Of a DNA stretch of 64,000 nt, positions 59,831 to 64,000 are shown in pieces. The stretch lies in NCBI GenBank assembly GCA_038207625.1, contig JBBQZO010000004.1, forward strand, positions 124,001 to 188,000, read 5' to 3'. The position numbers were made by a program, and so were the translations under genes. The stretch's first letter is position 1, and the number at the start of each line of letters is the position of its first letter. This DNA is from JBBQZO01 sp038207625 (lineage in GTDB: Bacteria > Pseudomonadota > Gammaproteobacteria > Burkholderiales > Burkholderiaceae_D). The notes beneath the pieces are model-generated. The model was not told the origin of the DNA and searched no databases. It saw only the letters and a program-made list of their open reading frames with translations.

Positions 59831-61828
59831 ATGCACAAGAAACGACAAGACGCGCGCTGCAAGACGCGCCCGACCGTGCTCGCAGGCGCATGCCGGCTGG
59901 TGTTGCTGGCGCTGGGCATGATGACGGGGCAGGGCGCCCAGGCGGGCACGTTCGTCCTCGACAACGGCATCGAAGGCCAGTGGTCGCTCAACACGACGCT
60001 GGGCGCGAGCTGGCGCGCCAGCGAGCGCGACCCGAACCTGGTGTCGGGCGCAAACGGCGGCACGGCCGGCGTGGGCAACGGCCACGACGACGGCAACCTC
60101 AACTTCAACAAAGGCACGGCCTATTCGAGCGCACCGAAGGCGACCGCCGAGCTGCAGCTGAAAAAAGATAATCTGGGCCTGTTCGTGCGCGCTACCGGCT
60201 GGTACGACCATACGCTCAAGGACCAGGGCGTCGCGCACGGCAGCTATGCCAATGCGTATGTGCCCGGCGCCAAGCTCGACGACAGCGCGTATGCCAGCCT
60301 GTCCACTTTTTCCGGCGTGGCGCTGGCCGACGCCTATGTGTACGGCACCTTCGAGCTGGCCGACAATCTGCCGCTGTCGCTCAAACTGGGCAACCAGGTG
60401 CTCAACTGGGGCGAGAGCGCCTTCATCCCCGGCATCAACGCGATGGGCGCTTTTGACCTGACGGCGGCGCACCGGGCCGGCGCCCAGGTCAAGGAAATCC
60501 TGCGGCCGCTGCCGCAATTGACGGCCAACCTTGGCCTTGGCAACGGCCTCTCGCTCGAAGCGTTCTACCAGCTCAAGTGGAAGCCGACCGTGCTCGATGG
60601 CTGCGGCACCTACTGGTCGCTGGCCGACTCGCTCAACTGCGGGGGCGGCGCCACCGTGTTCGGCGACTCGGCCGGCAACGACCAGGCCCAGTACAACGGC
60701 GTGCCGCTGTTCGGCCTGGTGCCGGCCGGCTTGCGCAACGCGGTCGGTGCGGGCGCACTGGCCGCCACGCCGATCAACTTCCGCTTGAACCGGGTGGACG
60801 ACATCAAGCCGCGCGACGACGGCCAGTTCGGCGTCGCCGCGCATTATTTTGCCAACGCCATCAGCACCGACTTCGGCGCCTACTTCGCCAACTACCATGC
60901 GCGCACGCCGTCGCTGACGGTGGTGAAGACGGCCTCGCCGGCGCCATCGATCTATTCGGGCCAGTACAGCGCGGCCTTTGGCGCGATCGCCAAGGCGCTG
61001 GGCAGTGCCGGCCAGACGGCGGCGGCCAAGCAGTTTGGCCTGCTGGGCGCTTTCCCCGGCGCCTCGCTGGGCTGGAGCTACGGCGCCGAGGACATCAAGG
61101 TGCTGGGCCTGTCGGCGGCCACCGAAGCGGGCGGCTTCTCGCTGTTCGGCGAGGCCAGCTACACGCGCGGCATTCCGCTCCAGATCAACGGCGTCGACCT
61201 GGTGATCGGCACCGTGCTGGGCGTCGGTCCGCAGGCGGCCATGGCCAAGTTCATCCGCGATCCGTCGGTCGCCGCCGGCAGCCCGGGCGCCGGCTACGAG
61301 CGCAAGGACAAGTCGCAGATCCAGATGTCGTTCGTACGCATCCTGCCGCAGGTGCTGGGCGCGAGCAGCGCCAGCGTGATCGGCGAAGTGGGCGCGCAGC
61401 ACTGGAGCGGCATCGGCGATCCGTCCACCTCGACCCGTTACGGGCGCGCCTTCCTGTTCGGCTTCGGCCCGACGGCGGCGCTGGGCGGCACCTGCGCCGG
61501 TCTGAACCCGTACGCGCCGTACTGCGAGAACGCCGGCTACGCGACCAGCAACGCCTGGGGTTACCGTCTGCAGGGCGAGCTGAGCTACAGCGACGTGTTC
61601 GCCGGCGTGAACCTGAAACCGAAGCTGTTCTGGTCGCACGACGTGAGCGGCTATTCAGGCGACGGCACCTTCGTCAAGGACCGCCAGGTGCTGGGCACGG
61701 TGCTGCGCGCCGACTACAACAACAACTACTACGCGGAGCTGAGCTACACCCGCTACAACCACAACGCCAAATATGACGTGCTGCACGATCGAGACAATGT
61801 CTCCTTCGTCGTCGGCATCAATTTCTAA
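59831..61828 (+). CDS. DUF1302 outer-membrane beta-barrel protein
   Basis: A 665-residue exported protein with signal peptide (LVLLALGMMTGQGAQA) and many amphipathic strands ending in VVGINF, the C-terminal phenylalanine of outer-membrane barrels. The pattern TLGASWRASERDPNLVSG, NLNFNKGTAYSSAPKATAEL and LGNQVLNWGESAFIPGINAM is DUF1302. Such proteins are linked with uptake or export of hydrophobic compounds and occur with DUF1329 and RND/YCF48 genes in steroid, terpene and phthalate-type loci. GGGGAGA precedes ATG. Confidence 0.88.
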   Translation: MHKKRQDARCKTRPTVLAGACRLVLLALGMMTGQGAQAGTFVLDNGIEGQWSLNTTLGASWRASERDPNLVSGANGGTAGVGNGHDDGNLNFNKGTAYSSAPKATAELQLKKDNLGLFVRATGWYDHTLKDQGVAHGSYANAYVPGAKLDDSAYASLSTFSGVALADAYVYGTFELADNLPLSLKLGNQVLNWGESAFIPGINAMGAFDLTAAHRAGAQVKEILRPLPQLTANLGLGNGLSLEAFYQLKWKPTVLDGCGTYWSLADSLNCGGGATVFGDSAGNDQAQYNGVPLFGLVPAGLRNAVGAGALAATPINFRLNRVDDIKPRDDGQFGVAAHYFANAISTDFGAYFANYHARTPSLTVVKTASPAPSIYSGQYSAAFGAIAKALGSAGQTAAAKQFGLLGAFPGASLGWSYGAEDIKVLGLSAATEAGGFSLFGEASYTRGIPLQINGVDLVIGTVLGVGPQAAMAKFIRDPSVAAGSPGAGYERKDKSQIQMSFVRILPQVLGASSASVIGEVGAQHWSGIGDPSTSTRYGRAFLFGFGPTAALGGTCAGLNPYAPYCENAGYATSNAWGYRLQGELSYSDVFAGVNLKPKLFWSHDVSGYSGDGTFVKDRQVLGTVLRADYNNNYYAELSYTRYNHNAKYDVLHDRDNVSFVVGINF

Positions 61829-61847
61829 GCAAGAGACGGAGACAGAC

Positions 61848-63188
61848 ATGAAATTCATCAGCAAACTGGTACTGGCGGGCGGCGTTTCGCTGTGCTGCAG
61901 CGCCTGGGCCGGCATGGCCGCGCAGGACGTGGCGCGGCTGGGGCAGGACCTGACCCCGATGGGGGCCGAAAAAGCCGGCAACAAGGACGGCAGCATTCCC
62001 GGCTGGGACGGCGGCATCGCCAAACCGCCGGCCGGCTTCGACGCCAAGGCCGGCTACCTTGATCCGTTCGCGGCCGAGAAGCCGCTCTACACGATCACGC
62101 CGGCCAACGCGGCCCAGTACAAGGACAAGCTCGCGCCGGGCCAGCTGGAAATGCTCAAGCGCTTTCCCAGCTACAAACTGAACGTGTATGCCAGCCACCG
62201 CACGGCCGCCTATCCGCAGGCGATGTACGAGAACATCAAGGCCGAAGCGGGCAAGGCCGAGCTGGCGCCGGGCGGCAATGGCGTGCAGCACGTGGCGCGT
62301 TCGTCGGTGCCGTTTCCGATGCCAAAAAATGGCAATGAGCTGATCTGGAACCACGTGCTGCGTTACCGCGGCGGCAGCGTGCAGCGCTTTAACGCCGAGT
62401 TCCCCGTGCAGGCCAACGGCAGCTTCACGCCGGTCACGCGCAGCGAAACCTTGATGATGGCCCACTCGATGGACAAGCCCGAGCCGAACCGGCTGGTGTA
62501 CTACATGGGCGCCATCACCGGCCCGTCCAGCGTGGCCGGCGAGGCGCTCTTGGTGATCGACCCGATCGACCAGGTCAAGGAATCGCGCCAGGCGTGGATC
62601 TACAATCCAGGCCAGCGCCGCACGCTGCGCGCGCCCGACGTGGCCTACGACACCCCCGGCTCCGGCTCGGACGGCCTGCGCACCACCGACGACTACGACG
62701 GCTTCAACGGCTCGCCCGACCGCTACGACTGGAAGCTGATCGGCAAGAAGGAAATGATCATTTCCTATAACAACTTCAAGCTCACCAACAAGAGCGTCAA
62801 GTACAGCGACATCGTGCGCCCCGGCCACCTGAACCAGGACCTGGTGCGCTACGAGCCGCACCGCGTGTGGGTGGTCGAGGCGACGCTGAAAGCGGGCAAA
62901 CGCCACATCTACGCCAAGCGCGTGTTCTACATCGACGAGGACAGCTGGCAGATCGCCCACGCCGACGCCTACGACGGGCGCGGCGAACTGTGGCGCGTGC
63001 ACGAGATCGACGCGGTCCAGTTCTACGACGCGCCCACGCCGTGGTTCGCCGCCGAGGTGTTCTACGACCTGCAGGCGCGCCGCTATCTGGTGACGGCGCT
63101 GGGCAACCAGGAAAAGCCGATGAAGTTCGGGCCCAAGGTGGACGTCAATTATTTTGGGCCTGACAACCTGCGCCGACTGAGCAACTAG
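61848..63188 (+). CDS. DUF1329 periplasmic/outer-membrane lipoprotein-like protein
   Basis: A 446-residue protein with a signal peptide (FISKLVLAGGVSLCCSAWAG) and the DUF1329 body: EKAGNKDGSIPGWDGGI, NPGQRRTLRAPDVAYDTPGS and YAKRVFYIDEDSW. DUF1329 proteins resemble LolB-like barrels thought to carry hydrophobic molecules between DUF1302 and RND components. It starts 19 bp after the DUF1302 stop with GGAGA upstream, so they are cotranscribed. Confidence 0.9.
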   Translation: MKFISKLVLAGGVSLCCSAWAGMAAQDVARLGQDLTPMGAEKAGNKDGSIPGWDGGIAKPPAGFDAKAGYLDPFAAEKPLYTITPANAAQYKDKLAPGQLEMLKRFPSYKLNVYASHRTAAYPQAMYENIKAEAGKAELAPGGNGVQHVARSSVPFPMPKNGNELIWNHVLRYRGGSVQRFNAEFPVQANGSFTPVTRSETLMMAHSMDKPEPNRLVYYMGAITGPSSVAGEALLVIDPIDQVKESRQAWIYNPGQRRTLRAPDVAYDTPGSGSDGLRTTDDYDGFNGSPDRYDWKLIGKKEMIISYNNFKLTNKSVKYSDIVRPGHLNQDLVRYEPHRVWVVEATLKAGKRHIYAKRVFYIDEDSWQIAHADAYDGRGELWRVHEIDAVQFYDAPTPWFAAEVFYDLQARRYLVTALGNQEKPMKFGPKVDVNYFGPDNLRRLSN

Positions 63189-63239
63189 GCCGCGCGGCGT
63201 GCGGGCAGCCGCGTCGATTGAGCATTCGGCGCGCGGCCA

Positions 63240-63400
63240 ACAAGCAGCCGCGCCGTCTGCATAGTCAGCGCGCCGCGCGAACGATCCGCCGCGCCGTCTG
63301 AATAGTCCGGACGCGCAGCGAACGATCCGCCGCGCCGTCTGAGTTGTCAGCATGCGCACAGACTGACCCGCCGCGCCGTCCGAACAGGGCGCGCGGCATC
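63240..63400. repeat. Four 41-bp imperfect tandem repeats
   Basis: The core CCGCGCCGTCTG occurs at 63248, 63289, 63330 and (as CCGCGCCGTCCG) 63371, exactly 41 bp apart. Units 2 and 3 also share GAACGATCCG before the core. The repeats lie in the 316-bp gap between the DUF1329 gene and the YCF48-like gene, before a terminator. Nothing else is seen in this gap. Confidence 0.85.
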
Positions 63401-63429
63401 CGACACGCTGCAAGCAACGTGTCTCTTTG

Positions 63430-63466
63430 GCGCCCCGCTTCCAGCCGGGATCGGGGCGCTTTTTTT
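63430..63466 (+). terminator. Terminator of the DUF1302-DUF1329 operon
   Basis: GCGCCCCG (63430-63437) pairs with CGGGGCGC (63452-63459), followed by seven T (63460-63466). Confidence 0.9.
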
Positions 63467-63504
63467 GTGCGCGCTGCGCGCACGGCTCCACCTTGGATTT
63501 CCAC

Positions 63505-64000
63505 ATGACTGCAATTTTGAGCGTACTGGCGCGCGCCGTGCTGTCGGGCGGCCTGGCGCTGGCCAACGCGCACGCCGCGCCGCCGGCCGGCGATCCCCTG
63601 ACGACGCCGGCGCGCATGTCGGCGCTGGCCGAACGCGCCCTGTTGCTGGGCGTGGCCCAGGCCGGCGCGCGCATCGTCGCCGTGGGCGAGCGCGGCATCA
63701 TCGTCTACTCGGACAATGGCGGCGTGCGCTGGACCCAGGCCAGGGTGCCGGTCAGCGTCACGCTGACCGCCGTCCATTTTATCAACGCCGACGACGGCTT
63801 CGCGGTCGGCCACGACGGCGTCGTGCTGGCCAGCGTCGACGGCGGCCGGAGCTGGACCAAACAGCTCGACGGCAATGCCCTCAATGCGATGCTGCTGGGC
63901 CAGGCGCAGCAGGGCATGGCGCGCGCGCGCAGCGCCCTGGCCGCAAGCGACACGCCGGCCACGCGCGCAGCCGTCGCGGCGGCCGAGAACGCGCTGGCCG
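63505..64000 (+). CDS. YCF48-like beta-propeller protein, N-terminal part
   Basis: Open from ATG 63505 to the window edge (165 residues visible). A signal peptide (LARAVLSGGLALANAHA) is followed by VAVGERGIIVYSDNGGVRWT and HDGVVLASVDGGRSWTK, blades of the YCF48/BNR-type propeller related to photosystem II assembly factors. In DUF1302-DUF1329 loci this gene normally precedes an RND transporter, which would lie beyond the window. The end is not seen. Confidence 0.85.
   Translation, partial: MTAILSVLARAVLSGGLALANAHAAPPAGDPLTTPARMSALAERALLLGVAQAGARIVAVGERGIIVYSDNGGVRWTQARVPVSVTLTAVHFINADDGFAVGHDGVVLASVDGGRSWTKQLDGNALNAMLLGQAQQGMARARSALAASDTPATRAAVAAAENALA

Noticed and set aside
59303..61639. A 778-codon minus-strand frame opposite the ligase and DUF1302 genes
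   Set aside because: Low-complexity Arg/Ala composition and antisense to recognised genes; it also crosses the octamer repeat.
59659..63400. Repeat tracts near 59.7 kb and 63.3 kb as CRISPR arrays
   Set aside because: No unique spacers between equal repeats; the first is a simple octamer tract and the second a 41-bp tandem repeat. No cas genes are near.

Overview
The window is GC-rich, densely packed proteobacterial DNA. Betaproteobacteria, most likely Oxalobacteraceae (Massilia/Duganella-like), are suggested by a PEP-CTERM protein, an elongator tRNA-Met beside miaA-mutL, an endonuclease-type MutL, a small lysine-rich protein of betaproteobacterial type, a RES-type toxin pair, and the glycine-betaine and alkyl-sulfate gene sets. 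This assignment is inferred from gene content and style, not from a marker gene.

Layout. (1) 1-11.4 kb is glycine betaine and choline catabolism: the tail of an APC permease, gbcA-gbcB, glutathione-independent fdhA, then betB-betA on the minus strand and the AraC-type regulator gbdR. Choline is oxidised to betaine (BetA, BetB), betaine is demethylated (GbcAB), and the formaldehyde is oxidised by FdhA; purU at 12.4 kb handles related one-carbon units. Two 21-bp-spaced direct repeats with a shared GTCGYA core lie in front of gbcA and between betB and gbdR. The block is interrupted at 4.5-5.8 kb by a small orphan island resembling a type VI secretion amidase effector (BPSL0067 family) and its STY0301-family partner; the partner gene has a stop codon inside its signal peptide. 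(2) 11.5-16.2 kb holds a PEP-CTERM protein, purU, folB, a periplasmic binding protein, a small secreted protein and a stand-alone CheB-type esterase. (3) 16.3-29 kb holds an S9 peptidase, an overlapping histidine kinase / REC-GGDEF-EAL pair, GST, DoxX, pirin with divergent LysR, a GntR-hydroxylase operon with its own operator, and a DUF2235 hydrolase. (4) 29-42.5 kb is housekeeping: tRNA-Met, miaA, a coupled 64-codon ORF, mutL, a small outer-membrane barrel, a cyclophilin with a duplicated tail remnant, dedA, alpha carbonic anhydrase, a REP/BIME-like inverted repeat, a sugar-phosphate mutarotase, amiC-tsaE, queG and a RES toxin-antitoxin pair. (5) 42.5-48.1 kb is a TRAP dicarboxylate locus: sensor-regulator dctS-dctR and dctP look intact, but dctQ and dctM are both broken by frameshifts and apparent internal deletions. 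(6) 48.1-53 kb holds a candidate small RNA, ogt, xerD, a small lysine-rich protein and a PAS-GGDEF-EAL protein. (7) 53-64 kb is a probable alkyl-sulfate/long-chain-alcohol cluster: LysR, GMC alcohol dehydrogenase, periplasmic alkylsulfatase, acyl-CoA ligase, DUF1302 outer-membrane barrel, DUF1329 protein and the start of a YCF48-like protein that runs off the window.

Strongest points for follow-up: the decayed TRAP permease with intact sensor and binding protein; the signal-peptide stop in the putative immunity gene beside an apparently intact effector; the shared 21-bp direct repeats of the betaine regulon; the ORF sandwiched between mutL and miaA; the duplicated cyclophilin tail; the truncated MerR gene with a 23-bp perfect palindrome; and the 41-bp and 8-bp tandem repeats around the DUF1302/DUF1329 genes.
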